Part shown: piece by piece, positions 44,192-52,980 of the stretch
Layout of the letters: every line of letters begins with the position of its first letter
Position numbering within the stretch: position 1 is the first letter of the stretch
Assembly: GCF_001613225.1 (NCBI RefSeq)
Contig: NZ_BDBY01000100.1
Location: forward strand, 1-55,004
DNA length: 55,004 bases
From: Nocardia pseudovaccinii NBRC 100343
GTDB taxonomy: Bacteria; Actinomycetota; Actinomycetes; Mycobacteriales; Mycobacteriaceae
Reading direction: 5' to 3'
Translations under genes and position numbers: made by a program
The notes under the pieces: model-generated
Databases searched by the model: none
What the model was told of the DNA's origin: nothing
Seen by the model: the letters and a program-made list of their open reading frames with translations, nothing else

Positions 44192-44491
44192 CTACTCGGC
44201 GTCGAACTTGGCCTTGAGCTCCGCGGCCGCCTCAGCGTTCTCGGCCTCGAGCTTCTGGATGTAGCCGACAGCGTCGCCGACCGTCTTCAGGCTGGCCAGA
44301 TCCTCATCCGGGATCTTCACGCCGTACTTGTCCTCGGTCTGCACCGCGATCTCGACCATGGACAGCGAGTCGATGTCCAGGTCATCGACAAAGGACTTCT
44401 CGATCGTTACCTCGGAGGGCTCGATACCGGTCACCTCTTCGATGATCTTGCCGAGTTCCTCGACGATTTGTTCCTGGGTCAGAGCGGCCAC
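44192..44491 (-). CDS. acpM: Meromycolate acyl carrier protein AcpM
   Basis: 99 residues, very acidic. The phosphopantetheine site is [14 protein letters not shown], with Ser42 in DSL. The fold has the usual helix I ([21 protein letters not shown]), then the carrier motif, then [14 protein letters not shown] helix III. Mycobacterial AcpM is 115 residues with a longer tail; here the C-terminal extension ([17 protein letters not shown]) is shorter but helical. It carries the growing chain for KasA and other FAS-II enzymes. It lies between fabD and kasA with 10 bases to kasA. Confidence 0.94.
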   Translation of the reverse strand: MAALTQEQIVEELGKIIEEVTGIEPSEVTIEKSFVDDLDIDSLSMVEIAVQTEDKYGVKIPDEDLASLKTVGDAVGYIQKLEAENAEAAAELKAKFDAE

Positions 44492-44614
44492 TTCGTGGCT
44501 CCCTTCTTATCTACTTTGTAGGGCTTCACTGTTGTTTTTCGAATCGAGCGAGCCGATGGTTACCGTCCGCTCGGTCACGATCGCGTATTGGGTTACACGG
44601 TCGCGGGGGGAAAG

Positions 44615-45529
44615 CTAGCCGGAAGTGGTGAACCCGGCCAACGCGGGGAGGTCTTCGGGGGTCTTCAGGGCCAGTGTTGGCGTGCCTTTCAGTTCCCGTT
44701 TTGCAATGCCGACGAGCGTGCCCGCCGGCGGCAGCTCCGCCACTGCCGAGACCGCCGCTTGCCGGACGGTCTCGGTGCACAGGTCCCACCGGACGGGCCG
44801 GGTGACCTGCGCCGCGAGCTTAGCGACAGCATCGGCTCCGGAGGTAACCGCCTTGCCGTCGAAGTTCGAAAGCAGGGTCCTGGTCGGCTCGTTCGGTGTG
44901 ATCTTGGATATGGCGTCCGTCACAGCGTCCTGGGCCGGGGCCATGAACGCGGTGTGGAACGCACCCGCGACGGGCAGCGCACGCACCCGCGCTTTCTCGG
45001 GCGCATCGGCGGCGAGTTCCGCCAGGGCGGTCAAACGTCCGGCGGCCACGATCTGACCCGCGGCATTGCGGTTGGCCGGGACGAGTTCGAGCTCTTCGAG
45101 CCGGGCGAGCACGGCGGCCTCATCGCCACCGAGCACCGCGGACATACCAGTCGGCTCGAGAGCACATGCTTTGGCCATCTCCGCACCGCGGATGGCGGCC
45201 AGCCGCACCGCATCGTCGGCGGAGATGACTCCGGCGACCGCGGCGGCGGCGAATTCACCGACCGAATGTCCGGCCACGATAGTATCGGCCGGAAGTGCAT
45301 CCGGCTCGATTTCCGCGAAGGCCAGCAGTGCGGCGGCGACGACAAGCGGCTGGGTAACGGCAGTATCGGTGATCTCCTCCGCCGTTGCGGTGGTGCCGAG
45401 TCGAACCAGATCCAGGCCGGAGGCCTTGGACCAGATGGCGAGGCGATCAGTCGCGCCGGGAAGGTCGAGCCAAGGCGCGAGCATGCCGGGTGTCTGGGAC
45501 CCCTGTCCAGGGGCGAACAACGCGATCAC
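44615..45529 (-). CDS. fabD: Malonyl-CoA:ACP transacylase FabD
   Basis: 304 residues from the GTG at 45529, matching mycobacterial FabD (VIALFAPGQGSQ at the start). It loads malonyl from CoA onto AcpM. Motifs: APGQGSQ, the Ser nucleophile in AGHSVGEFAAA, the active-site His in VAGAFHTAFM and GQIVAAG near the substrate pocket. First FAS-II gene of the cluster. The presumed 5' untranslated and promoter region upstream holds the MabR-type inverted repeat. Confidence 0.94.
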   Translation of the reverse strand: MIALFAPGQGSQTPGMLAPWLDLPGATDRLAIWSKASGLDLVRLGTTATAEEITDTAVTQPLVVAAALLAFAEIEPDALPADTIVAGHSVGEFAAAAVAGVISADDAVRLAAIRGAEMAKACALEPTGMSAVLGGDEAAVLARLEELELVPANRNAAGQIVAAGRLTALAELAADAPEKARVRALPVAGAFHTAFMAPAQDAVTDAISKITPNEPTRTLLSNFDGKAVTSGADAVAKLAAQVTRPVRWDLCTETVRQAAVSAVAELPPAGTLVGIAKRELKGTPTLALKTPEDLPALAGFTTSG

Positions 45530-45591
45530 ACCTCTAAGAAAACACTGTGAGGTACGCCGCAGGAGATGTCGACGCGAATGAACCTTGCGGA

Positions 45592-45620
45592 GCGCTTTTG
45601 TGGGGGTCCCACAAAAGCGC
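45592..45620 (-). promoter_or_regulatory. MabR operator in the fabD promoter region
   Basis: GCGCTTTTGTGGG and CCCACAAAAGCGC form a perfect 13-bp inverted repeat with a 3-base centre. It contains TTTTGT (45596-45601), nine bases, ACAAAA (45611-45616), which matches the TTTTGT-N9-ACAAAA site reported for MabR in mycobacteria. It lies 63 bases upstream of fabD and downstream of mabR itself. Confidence 0.85.
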
Positions 45621-45657
45621 ATGTGGGTTCCGCCGATCGACCGTTTCGCTGGATCCG

Positions 45658-46992
45658 TTACATGCCCTCGTGACTCACCGGGAATTGAGTGACTTCTGGG
45701 GTAGGAGTTGACGATTCGTTACGGGTTCGTGTCAAACGACCTACTGTGGCGGCGATCCGGAGCACGTACGCATCCCGCGGATTCATCGGATCACGGCCCG
45801 TTATCTCCGCTATCCGTTTGAGGCGATAGCGCACGGTATTTGGATGAACGTACAGCTGACGCGCGCACGTCTCGACCGCGCCACCGCAATCCAGATAGGC
45901 CTCGAGAGTGTCGGCCAGCGCCGATCCGGCGGCGGCCAACGGTAGGACAAGGTACTCGTTCAACGCGTCGATTGCAGCCCGGTCACCCAAAAGGGCTCGC
46001 TCGGGTAACAATTCCGCAGCGTGCACCGGTCGCGGGGCCCCGCGCCAGCCGACAACGGCCTCCATTCCGGCCAGTGCCTCCACCGCGCTGGCATGCGCCG
46101 CGCCGAGGGTGCGCATGGTCGGGCCGATCACCACCGGACCGTCGGAAAACACCTCGGCCAGTAGATCCGCGAGAAAAGGGGAGGCATAGGAGGTATCGCC
46201 CAGATTCCCGCTGACCACCATCACCAGTCGTGAACCTTGGACAACGGCCAGCGCCGCGCGACCGTGCCGCGCGGCGATCGTGTGCACCGAGCCGACCATC
46301 GAGACGCCCTGATCCCCCGGCGGCGTGCCGACCAGCACCGTCGCCGGTGCGGTGGCGTCCCAGTTCAGGGTCGCGGCCCGCGACAGCATGTCCGGACCGG
46401 TGTCGCCGCGGACGACGGCGTCCACGACCAGCGCCTCGAGGCGGGTATCCCATGCGCCGCGGGATTCCGCGGCGCTCGCGTACACCGAGGCGGCGGCGAA
46501 TCCGAGCTCACGCCCGTAGCGCAACACCGCCTCGGTGAGTGCGACCAGCTGCCGGTCATTGCGCGCGAGCGCGGGCAGCCACTGTTCGAAGAACTCCATG
46601 GCCACGCGGACCATGTCCACGGTCTGGCGCAGCGTCAGCCGCCGCGCCAGATCCTGCGGGATCACTTGGAAGGCATCCAGGCTGAACCGGATATCGCTAT
46701 CGGGATCCTGTAGCCACTCCAGGAAGTTCACCACCGCGGTCTGCACCAGCATCTGCACGCCCGCGCGCTGCGCGGCGTCCAGATCGGCGAAGAACGGCAA
46801 CCGATCCTGCATCGACCCGACCGCCTCGGTGGAGAGGCGTCCGGAGAACTGCTTCACGCGTTTGAGCAGCGTGTCCGGCAGCGGGTCGCGGGTTTGCCGG
46901 TTCGGGGAGAGCGCGCCCGTCGGCAGATACACCTCGTGCTCGGAGGAGCCTTCGGAGATCCGACGCGGCCGCGGCGGTTTACGTTCCACCAT
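45658..46992 (-). CDS. mabR: PucR/CdaR-type regulator MabR (Rv2242-like)
   Basis: 444 residues. Regulator of the FAS-II operon; in mycobacteria it binds the fabD promoter and responds to long-chain acyl-CoA. The C-terminal PucR helix-turn-helix is at about 370-415 (GGAVETCARQLYVHPNTVRYRLKRIAEITG). The middle (about 180-340) is a GGDEF-like/CdaR sensor region. The N-terminal 60 residues are Arg/Pro-rich. It lies between aceE (11 bases) and fabD, as in M. tuberculosis, and its likely operator is just beyond its 3' end. The start ATG at 46992 sits next to the aceE stop. Confidence 0.93.
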   Translation of the reverse strand: MVERKPPRPRRISEGSSEHEVYLPTGALSPNRQTRDPLPDTLLKRVKQFSGRLSTEAVGSMQDRLPFFADLDAAQRAGVQMLVQTAVVNFLEWLQDPDSDIRFSLDAFQVIPQDLARRLTLRQTVDMVRVAMEFFEQWLPALARNDRQLVALTEAVLRYGRELGFAAASVYASAAESRGAWDTRLEALVVDAVVRGDTGPDMLSRAATLNWDATAPATVLVGTPPGDQGVSMVGSVHTIAARHGRAALAVVQGSRLVMVVSGNLGDTSYASPFLADLLAEVFSDGPVVIGPTMRTLGAAHASAVEALAGMEAVVGWRGAPRPVHAAELLPERALLGDRAAIDALNEYLVLPLAAAGSALADTLEAYLDCGGAVETCARQLYVHPNTVRYRLKRIAEITGRDPMNPRDAYVLRIAATVGRLTRTRNESSTPTPEVTQFPVSHEGM

Positions 46993-47003
46993 CCAATCGT
47001 CCG

Positions 47004-49904
47004 CTATGCGAGTTCATCTTCGGTGCCGGGAGCCGACTTCGGCGCGGCGGCGACGTCATCGATGCGGTATCGGGCCGCGGCCTCGACGGCCTTGGCCGGA
47101 TCGATCTTGCCGGTGCGGCCGAGTGCGGCCAGAGCCGCGACCACGATCGACTGCGCGTCCACGTTGTAGACGCGGCGCGCGGCAGGCCGGGTATCGGAGA
47201 AGCCGAAACCGTCCGTGCCGAGCGTGGTGAAGTCGCCGGGCACCCACTTGCGCACCTGATCCGGCACCGCGCGCATCCAGTCCGTCGCGGCCACATACGG
47301 ACCCTCGACCCGGGCCAGCGCCTGGGTGACGTACGGGACGCCCGCATCGGTGCCCGGGTTGCGCAGCTGAGCGACCTCCTTGTCGAGTGCCTCCTTGCGG
47401 AGCTCACCCCACGAGGTCACCGACCAGACATCGGCCTGCACGCCCCACTCCTCGGCGAGCAGCGCCTGGGCCCGCACACCGTCGGGCACCGTGACACCCG
47501 AGACCAGGATCTGTGCGCGCACATTGCCCTCGCCGCCCCGCTTGTACAGATAGAGGCCCTCGAGCAGTCCGGCGATATCGAGATCGTCGGGCTCGGCGGG
47601 CTGTACATACGGCTCGTTGTAGAGGGTGATGTAGTAGAAGATGTCCTCGCCGCCGAATCCGCCCGCGGATCCGTGCGGATGCGTGCCGGGCAGTGCGCCG
47701 GGACCGGGCTGCGGTGTGCCGCCGCCGTACATGCGACGCAGACCGTCCCGCACGATGTGCGCGATCTCGAAGGAGAACGCCGGATCGTAGGTGACCACGG
47801 CCGGGTTGGTGGAAGCGAGCAGCAGCGAGTGGCCGTCGTTGTGCTGCAGTCCCTCGCCAGTCAGCGTGGTTCGCCCGGCGGTTGCCCCGAGCACGAAGCC
47901 GCGCGCCAATTGGTCCGCCGCCGCCCACAATCCGTCGCCGGTGCGCTGGAAACCGAACATCGAGTAGAAGATGTAGAGCGGGATCATCGGCTCACCGTGC
48001 GTGGCGTACGAGGTGCCCGCCGCGGTGAACGATGCGGTCGATCCGGCCTCGTTGATGCCCTCGTGCAGAATCTGCCCGACGGCACTCTCTTTGTAGGCAA
48101 GCATCAATTCCGCGTCGACGGAGGTGTACAACTGCCCGAGGCGGTTGTAGATCTTCAACGAAGGGAACCACGAGTCCATACCGAAGGTACGGGCCTCGTC
48201 CGGAATGATCGGCACGATCCGCTTGCCGATCTCCTTGTCCCGCAGCAACTCCTTCATCAGCCGAACCAGGGCCATGGTGGTGGCCACGTTCTGCTTGCCC
48301 GAACCCTTGCGCACCGACTTGTACGCCTCGTCGCCGGGCAGTTGCAGCGGCTTTGCCGCGGCGCGCCGTTCGGGCAGGAAACCGCCGAGCGCCTTGCGGC
48401 GGTCGAGCATGTACTGGATTTCGCGCGCCTGCATGCCCGGGTGGTAGTACGGGGGCAGGTAGGGATCCTTCTCCAGTTCGGCGTCGGAGATCGGAATCCG
48501 CTGCAGGTCACGGAAGTCCTTGAGATCCTGCAGGGTCAGCTTCTTCATCTGGTGCGTGGCATTTCGGCCCTCGAAGTGCTTGCCGAGGGTGTAGCCCTTG
48601 ATGGTCTTGGCCAGGATCACCGTCGGCTGGCCCTTGTGCGCCATCGCGGCCGCGTAGGCGGCATAGACCTTGCGGTAGTCGTGACCGCCGCGCTTGAGGT
48701 TCCAGATCTCCTGATCCGAAAGATCCTGAACCAGGGCCTTGGTGCGCGGGTCGCGACCGAAGAAGTGGTCGCGCACGTAGGCGCCGTCATTGGCCTTGTA
48801 GGTCTGGTAGTCACCGTCAGCGGTGGTGTTCATCAGGTTCACCAGCGCGCCGTCGCGGTCGGCGCCGAGCAGCGCGTCCCACTCCCGGCCCCAGATCACC
48901 TTGATGACGTTCCAGCCCGCGCCACGGAAGAACGACTCCAACTCCTGGATGATCTTGCCGTTACCGCGCACCGGGCCGTCGAGACGCTGCAGGTTGCAGT
49001 TGATCACGAAGGTCAGGTTGTCCAGCCCCTCGTTGGCGGCAACCTGGATCAGGCCGCGCGATTCCGGCTCGTCCATCTCACCGTCGCCCAGGAACGCCCA
49101 GACGTGCTGATCGGAGGTGTCCTTGATACCGCGATCGTGCAGGTAGTGGTTGAACCGCGCCTGGTAGATGGCGTTCATCGGGCCCAGGCCCATGGACACC
49201 GTCGGGAATTCCCAGAAGTCGTTCATCAACCGCGGATGCGGATACGAGGGCAGGCCGTGGCCCGGACCGCCATGGCTGTACTCCTGCCGGAAACCGTCCA
49301 TCCGGTCGGTGCTCAACCGGCCCTCGAGGAAGGCGCGGGCGTAGATGCCGGGCGAGGCGTGACCCTGGATGAAGATCGAATCGCCGCCGCCGGAATGGTC
49401 CTTACCGCGGAAGAAGTGGTTGAAGCCGACCTCGTAGAGCGCCGCAGAGGACGCGTAGGTCGAGATATGGCCGCCGACACCGATGCCGGGACGCTGCGCC
49501 CGGTGCACCATGATCGCCGCGTTCCAGCGGATCCAGGCCCGGAAGCGCCGCTCCACCTCTTCGTCGCCGGGGAACCACGGCTCGTTCTCGGTGGGGATGG
49601 TGTTGACGTAGTCGGTGGAAGTCAGGGATGGAATGGCGACCCTACGCTCACCGGCGCGTTCCAACAGCCGGAGCATGAGGTAACGCGCGCGGCCCGGACC
49701 TTCCCGGTCGAGCATGTTATCGAACGATTCGAGCCATTCGGAGGTTTCCTCCGGGTCGATGTCCGGTAGATAGGACGCCACCCCTTCGCGGATAACCCGC
49801 ACCCGCCCGCCCGTAGGCGGCACCTGTGATCCGTTCGGATCACGCGGCGCGGAATCGGTGCCGGCGGATTTCGCTGGCGCGGAAGAGTGGATCAGGTCGG
49901 TCAA
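47004..49904 (-). CDS. aceE: Pyruvate dehydrogenase E1 component AceE
   Basis: 966 residues from a TTG at 49904 (GAGGAG upstream), the first start that gives the family N-terminus [20 protein letters not shown]. Homodimeric-type E1 that decarboxylates pyruvate with thiamine diphosphate and passes the acetyl group to the E2 lipoyl domain. TPP-binding region: [37 protein letters not shown] (the GDG-x-N signature). Other conserved parts: [41 protein letters not shown] and [17 protein letters not shown] Gly/Pro-rich insert ([19 protein letters not shown]) after DGLRRMYG is longer than in mycobacteria. It supplies acetyl-CoA for the lipid genes downstream. Confidence 0.95.
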   Translation of the reverse strand: MTDLIHSSAPAKSAGTDSAPRDPNGSQVPPTGGRVRVIREGVASYLPDIDPEETSEWLESFDNMLDREGPGRARYLMLRLLERAGERRVAIPSLTSTDYVNTIPTENEPWFPGDEEVERRFRAWIRWNAAIMVHRAQRPGIGVGGHISTYASSAALYEVGFNHFFRGKDHSGGGDSIFIQGHASPGIYARAFLEGRLSTDRMDGFRQEYSHGGPGHGLPSYPHPRLMNDFWEFPTVSMGLGPMNAIYQARFNHYLHDRGIKDTSDQHVWAFLGDGEMDEPESRGLIQVAANEGLDNLTFVINCNLQRLDGPVRGNGKIIQELESFFRGAGWNVIKVIWGREWDALLGADRDGALVNLMNTTADGDYQTYKANDGAYVRDHFFGRDPRTKALVQDLSDQEIWNLKRGGHDYRKVYAAYAAAMAHKGQPTVILAKTIKGYTLGKHFEGRNATHQMKKLTLQDLKDFRDLQRIPISDAELEKDPYLPPYYHPGMQAREIQYMLDRRKALGGFLPERRAAAKPLQLPGDEAYKSVRKGSGKQNVATTMALVRLMKELLRDKEIGKRIVPIIPDEARTFGMDSWFPSLKIYNRLGQLYTSVDAELMLAYKESAVGQILHEGINEAGSTASFTAAGTSYATHGEPMIPLYIFYSMFGFQRTGDGLWAAADQLARGFVLGATAGRTTLTGEGLQHNDGHSLLLASTNPAVVTYDPAFSFEIAHIVRDGLRRMYGGGTPQPGPGALPGTHPHGSAGGFGGEDIFYYITLYNEPYVQPAEPDDLDIAGLLEGLYLYKRGGEGNVRAQILVSGVTVPDGVRAQALLAEEWGVQADVWSVTSWGELRKEALDKEVAQLRNPGTDAGVPYVTQALARVEGPYVAATDWMRAVPDQVRKWVPGDFTTLGTDGFGFSDTRPAARRVYNVDAQSIVVAALAALGRTGKIDPAKAVEAAARYRIDDVAAAPKSAPGTEDELA

Positions 49905-50120
49905 ATCTGCTCCTCGTACAGGGGTGGACAAGCTGATAGGCGTCTGTTTCCCCGGGCGGCACACTTGGTTGGCGGACCACCCGTTTTACGAAAGGTTCGG
50001 GCGCACCTCCATCCTTGCGGAAGTTGTGGCCCAGGTCATCATGTCAGGGGCATCTGCAGTACGGTTCCGCAGGGAACGTGAGTCGAGGACCGCCGATGAC
50101 ACAGAGAGGCACGGAGGACG

Positions 50121-50678
50121 ATGAAGGTGCTGGACCCACGCGGGTTCGGAGCGGTGTGCGCGGCAGCGGCGGTCGTGGTCGGGCTGACCATCGCGGGATG
50201 CGCGAAACACGTTGACGGCGTTGCCAATCCGAATGCCTCGGAGCTAGCCGCCTACAAGACCGAGGCGGCCGCTTCCTCCGCCGCGGCGACCTCCTCGCGC
50301 AAGGCCGCGGCCCAGGCGCAGGCGATCAGCGACAACTGCGGTCAATTCCCCACGACTACAGGCGTCGGCGTTTCGAAGTACAACGAATTCGTAGACGCGC
50401 ACGACGCGAACGCCGCGGACTACAACGCCAAGCGCGATACCGCCGCCAAGACGCTCGAGGACGCGGCGACCAAGGTCGAGACCGGAGTGAACAACGCCAA
50501 CGGCGCACTGCCCACCGATCTGCAGGCCAAGTTCGCCGAATACGTCGCCGCCGCACGCCAGCTCGCCGCGGAGACCCGCAAGATGACCTACACCGCCCCG
50601 GTCGGCGCACTCAACGAGGCGAGCAAGCGGGTCAACGACGCGCGCAATGCGGTGAAGGACGCTTGCCCGAAACGCTGA
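50121..50678 (+). CDS. Exported lipoprotein, Rv2240c-like
   Basis: 185 residues. Signal region VCAAAAVVVGLTIAGC gives a lipobox with Cys near residue 27. The mature part is an Ala/Lys-rich helical bundle (residues 45-180; KTEAAASSAAATSSRKAAAQAQAI and AAKTLEDAATKVETGVNNANG) with two further cysteines (NCGQFPTTTG and DACPKR) that could pair. Function unknown. It is divergent from aceE across about 215 bases, the same place as Rv2240c relative to aceE in M. tuberculosis. Confidence 0.8.
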   Translation: MKVLDPRGFGAVCAAAAVVVGLTIAGCAKHVDGVANPNASELAAYKTEAAASSAAATSSRKAAAQAQAISDNCGQFPTTTGVGVSKYNEFVDAHDANAADYNAKRDTAAKTLEDAATKVETGVNNANGALPTDLQAKFAEYVAAARQLAAETRKMTYTAPVGALNEASKRVNDARNAVKDACPKR

Positions 50679-50837
50679 ATTCGTCCCATGAACCGGGGTC
50701 GGGTGGCGAAAATCGGCCAATGACACGAGGTTGCAATGCGACATTCCATGGGTATTTCGTCCGATCAGCTTGCGCTCGAGGCGATAACCATGTTCGCTTG
50801 CAACTACCTATTGTCTGGAGTTGAGGAGGACACCACC

Positions 50838-51260
50838 GTGGTCGCCGCGGCGGACGCGCAGAACTACGCTCAGAAGCTTGGCATTACACACGGCATGGTT
50901 GTCCAGGAGCTGGGCTGGGACGAGGACACCGACGACGACCTGCGGGCCGATGTCGAAGAGGCCAGCGGTGGGGAGATGGTCGACGAAGACTCCGACGAGG
51001 TTGTCGACGCTGTCCTACTGTGGTGGCGAGAAGGCGACGGCGATCTGGCGGATGAACTGATGGAAGTCATCAGTCCGCTGGCCGACGAAGGCTTCATCTG
51101 GGTGCTCACTCCCAAGACCGGGCAACCTGGTCATGTCGATCCGAGCGATATCGCCGAAGCGGCACCCACCGCGGGTTTGACGCAAACCTCGGCGATCAGC
51201 CTCGGTGCCTGGTCCGGCAGCCGCCTCGTGCAGCCCAAGGCACCCTCGAAACAGCGCTGA
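50838..51260 (+). CDS. DUF3052-family protein, Rv2239c-like
   Basis: 140 residues from a GTG at 50838 with GAGGAGGACACCACC upstream; the frame extends back to 50736 but the longer N-terminus is not family-like. Strongly acidic: ELGWDEDTDDDLRADVEE, VDEDSDEVVDAVLLWWREGDGDLADELMEVI. It matches Rv2239c in sequence pattern (VLTPKTGQPGHVDPSDIAEAAPTAGL) and position between the Rv2240c-like gene and ahpE. Function unknown; the acidic composition suggests interaction with a basic partner. Confidence 0.85.
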   Translation: MVAAADAQNYAQKLGITHGMVVQELGWDEDTDDDLRADVEEASGGEMVDEDSDEVVDAVLLWWREGDGDLADELMEVISPLADEGFIWVLTPKTGQPGHVDPSDIAEAAPTAGLTQTSAISLGAWSGSRLVQPKAPSKQR

Positions 51261-51331
51261 CCGCTTTCGCTATGGTTTCGCCGGGCGGTGTTTCACCGCC
51301 CGGTGTAGCCCGACACGATGGAGGATCAGTG

Positions 51332-51811
51332 ATGCCAGTCGAGGTTGGCCCGCTGGAAGTCGGCACGCTCGCGCCGGATTTCACACTCAAGGATCAGAAC
51401 AACCAGGACGTCACGCTCTCGGATTACCGCGGTAAGAAGAACGTGCTGATCGTGTTCTATCCGCTCGCCTTCACCGGCATCTGCCAGGGCGAGCTGTGCA
51501 AGGTCCGCGACGAGTTACCCAAATTCCAGAACGACGCCGCGGAAATCATCGCCATCTCGGTCGGCCCGCCGCCCACCCACAAGATCTGGGCCGCCGAACA
51601 GGGCTACGTCTTCCCGCTGCTGTCCGACTTCTGGCCGCACGGCGCCGTCGCCCAATCCTTCGGCGTCTTCAACCAGAAATCCGGCTACCCCAACCGCGGT
51701 ACCTTCGTCGTGGACCGCGACGGCGTCATCCGCTTCGCCGAAATGAACGGCCCCGGAGAGCCCCGTGACCAGGCGGCTTGGGAGAAAGCGCTCGCCGCGC
51801 TAGAGTCCTAG
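51332..51811 (+). CDS. ahpE: Peroxiredoxin AhpE
   Basis: 159 residues from the ATG at 51332 (GGAGGATCAG upstream). Thiol peroxidase reducing hydroperoxides, peroxynitrite and fatty-acid hydroperoxides. The active site is PLAFTGICQGELC: Pro44, Thr48 and peroxidatic Cys51. Mycobacterial AhpE has Asp five residues on and works as a 1-Cys enzyme; here that residue is Cys56, so a disulfide or mixed mechanism is possible. The conserved Arg is in NRGTFVVDRDG. The gene order DUF3052-ahpE is conserved. The stop is 32 bases before tRNA-Val. Confidence 0.93.
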   Translation: MPVEVGPLEVGTLAPDFTLKDQNNQDVTLSDYRGKKNVLIVFYPLAFTGICQGELCKVRDELPKFQNDAAEIIAISVGPPPTHKIWAAEQGYVFPLLSDFWPHGAVAQSFGVFNQKSGYPNRGTFVVDRDGVIRFAEMNGPGEPRDQAAWEKALAALES

Positions 51812-51843
51812 ACCGGCCCGTCGGTCACCCACCGACGGATCCC

Positions 51844-51915
51844 GGGCGTATAGCTCAGTGGTAGAGCTCTGGTTTTACACACCAGCGGTCGGGGGTTCGA
51901 ACCCCTCTGCGCCCA
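51844..51915 (+). tRNA. tRNA-Val (anticodon UAC)
   Basis: Complete cloverleaf: acceptor GGGCGTA pairs with TGCGCCC, the D arm has AGCTCAGTGGTAGAGCT, the anticodon stem CTGGT/ACCAG holds loop TTTACAC with anticodon TAC, and the T arm has GGGGGTTCGAACCCC. The genome has A followed by CC then G, so the terminal CCA is only partly encoded. It reads GUA valine codons and, by wobble, others of the box. Confidence 0.95.
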
Positions 51916-51970
51916 CCGAAGAAGTACAGGTAGACAGTGGCATAGCTGCCAACTCCGTTTGCCCCCGCCG

Positions 51971-52402
51971 CTACGTCAGACGGAGGGCACCTAGTTGGTG
52001 CAACAGTCGATCGGCGGTGCGTGTATTGCGGTGTGCGACATACGCGATCCATGCCCAACAGACGATCGACGCGGTATATGTGTACGGCCACCACTCTGTC
52101 GGGTGCAGACCGTCTCCGAGACGGACGGCGAGCAACACGGTGAACAGCGCGGTGAGCCCGGAGAAAGTCACGCGCTGACGCGAGGCTGCATTCTGCGCCT
52201 GTTCGAGACGCGGGATCCATGATTCGGCGGTCGCGTCTGCGGGTAGCTCGCGGGCTTTCAATGCGCGGCTGATTTCGCGGTTCGAACGTTTTTCGGCCGA
52301 TTCGAACTCTCGGACAGGGCGCATATACCGAACGAGCGCCACCACGAGCACGGCGATGATCGAAATGATTGAAATGATCACAATGAACGGGATGAGCTGC
52401 AT
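51971..52402 (-). CDS. Small membrane protein with coiled-coil stretch
   Basis: 143 residues from the ATG at 52402; a GTG at 52423 is also in frame. Three hydrophobic segments (about 4-26, 80-97 and 107-125). Between the first two there is a cytoplasmic helix with many Glu, Arg and Ala residues (RPVREFESAEKRSNREISRAL). No family recognised. It sits between tRNA-Val and an IS3 remnant, in what looks like an accessory stretch. Confidence 0.6.
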   Translation of the reverse strand: MQLIPFIVIISIISIIAVLVVALVRYMRPVREFESAEKRSNREISRALKARELPADATAESWIPRLEQAQNAASRQRVTFSGLTALFTVLLAVRLGDGLHPTEWWPYTYTASIVCWAWIAYVAHRNTRTADRLLHQLGALRLT

Positions 52403-52457
52403 TGGGTGCTGTCTATTCCTCACGTGAGAGTTCGTCGGCTTGCCTGAATAGATTCGG

Positions 52458-52965
52458 TCACGTGCGCGGTCGGCGATAGCAACCCATGGGTGAGCATCGC
52501 CTACCCATGGGTCGCCCTTCGATGCACGACAACAGGCGCCACACGGCCGTGCTGAGTGCCTTTGACACCAGCGCGGTCGTTTTTCGAGCTGGCTGCGTTC
52601 CAGCCGACGATCGCGCGGGAGCAGACGGCACGAACGTCACGGCGCTGAAGTCGCGGTTGAGCTTGCTACCGGCGCCCGCCCGGCCTTGGCCGGAATAGTG
52701 GTGCGCAGCCTTCGACCTCTGGCAACGCCGTTCATGCCGAGTTCCCGCGTGGTCCGGTCCACGGTGCAGAACGCGACCTCATGGCCTTGGCGGCCGCAGG
52801 TTCTGCGTAGATTGTTCTCCGCGTAGGCATCTGCAATGTCTCGTTGCGAGGCCGACAGGTGGCGGGCTTTGCGGCAGGTCATGGCGCGATCCGAATCCCG
52901 TACGCCGACAGTGCACGGCAGATCGACTCGACACTGCAGACCCGGCGGTACTCGTCGATGAATAG
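52458..52965 (-). pseudogene. IS3-family transposase OrfB remnant
   Basis: Pieces of an IS3 OrfB appear in order in several frames. FIDEYRRVCSVESICRALSA and YGIRIAP are at 52882-52962. The next piece is the segment from 52882 down, with ARHLSASQRDIADAY and FCTVDRTTRELGMNGVARG followed by RRLRTTIP. A frameshift then gives SKLNRDFSAVTFVPSAP, and after that RKTTALVSKALSTAVWR. The catalytic DDE core is largely missing and at least two frameshifts are present, so it is inactive. No inverted repeats or target duplications were recognised at its ends. Confidence 0.7.
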
Positions 52966-52980
52966 GCCGGTCCGGGTCGT

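Noticed and set aside
47673..49769. A 698-residue plus-strand open frame
   Set aside because: Antisense to aceE, which is clear over its full length.
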